A DNA stretch of 64,000 nucleotides from Chania fonticola_B. Its GTDB lineage: Bacteria; Pseudomonadota; Gammaproteobacteria; Enterobacterales; Enterobacteriaceae. The notes beneath the pieces are model-generated. The model saw nothing but the letters and a program-made list of their open reading frames with translations. It made no database searches and was not told the origin of the DNA. The stretch lies in the NCBI RefSeq assembly GCF_048537545.1, contig NZ_CP183218.1; one strand, given 5' to 3'. Each line of letters starts with the position of its first letter. The first letter of the stretch is position 1. A program made the translations under genes and the position numbers. Below are positions 63,918-64,000 of the stretch, piece after piece.

Positions 63918-64000
63918 TAACATCTGATCCAGACCTTGGCGCTGATCAAGGTCTCTCTTTATTAGGCCACGGCAACCAAGCTAAAAATAAGAAGAATATG

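Overview
The window is enterobacterial chromosome, most like Serratia or a close relative. The evidence is near-colinear E. coli-type gene blocks, E. coli-like rRNA and tRNA genes, and gene sets such as nrdHIEF, proVWX, mprA-emrAB and yfiF-trxC-yfiP-patZ-pssA-yfiM. Species assignment is an inference; no database search was possible.

Layout. 1-11.1 kb holds short housekeeping and accessory genes: a DoxX protein, smrA, a YicN-like protein, ygaC, a membrane AraC regulator, a secreted hydrolase, a LysR/MFS divergent pair, the acid-shock gene asr with a 32-residue ydgU-like gene behind it, ygaM, and a MocR regulator facing an AhpD-like gene. 11.1-14.9 kb is the class Ib ribonucleotide reductase operon nrdHIEF, preceded by two NrdR-type boxes 31 bp apart. 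A ParE/RHH toxin-antitoxin pair, an imperfect direct repeat and an IS481-family element follow. 17.3-21.2 kb carries a 2-hydroxycarboxylate transporter divergent from its probable two-component system.

21.4-33.5 kb is a sulfoquinovose (SQ) degradation locus: ompL, yihO, yihP, yihQ, yihR and yihU facing yihV-yihW. Two enzymes differ from E. coli. A FucI/AraA-fold isomerase stands in for YihS, and a zinc-type class II aldolase stands in for YihT. The encoded route would be: SQ glycoside entry (OmpL, YihO/P), hydrolysis (YihQ), anomer interconversion (YihR), isomerisation (new isomerase), phosphorylation (YihV), cleavage (class II aldolase), and reduction of sulfolactaldehyde (YihU), under YihW control. 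This is the most interesting system in the window.

33.7-44.6 kb is proVWX with the conserved proU promoter, a LysR/MFS pair, and mprA followed by an outer-membrane efflux factor, emrA and emrB. 44.8-48.6 kb is an AT-richer insertion with a MOSC-reductase-ferredoxin fusion, chbG and an RpiR regulator. 48.9-56.0 kb is the yfiF-to-yfiM block. A second IS481 copy (1285 bp, three differences seen) sits at 56.1-57.3 kb in the same orientation as the first. Both copies are inserted in similar CCCTCTCCC/GGGAGAGGG palindromes.

57.6-63.2 kb is a complete rRNA operon on the minus strand (16S, tRNA-Ile, tRNA-Ala, 23S, 5S) with P1 and P2 promoters and boxA sites. Upstream of it are gmhB and MetJ boxes leading to an ATG that is probably the start of metN. 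Its two flanks match two different E. coli rrn loci (rrnH and rrnG).
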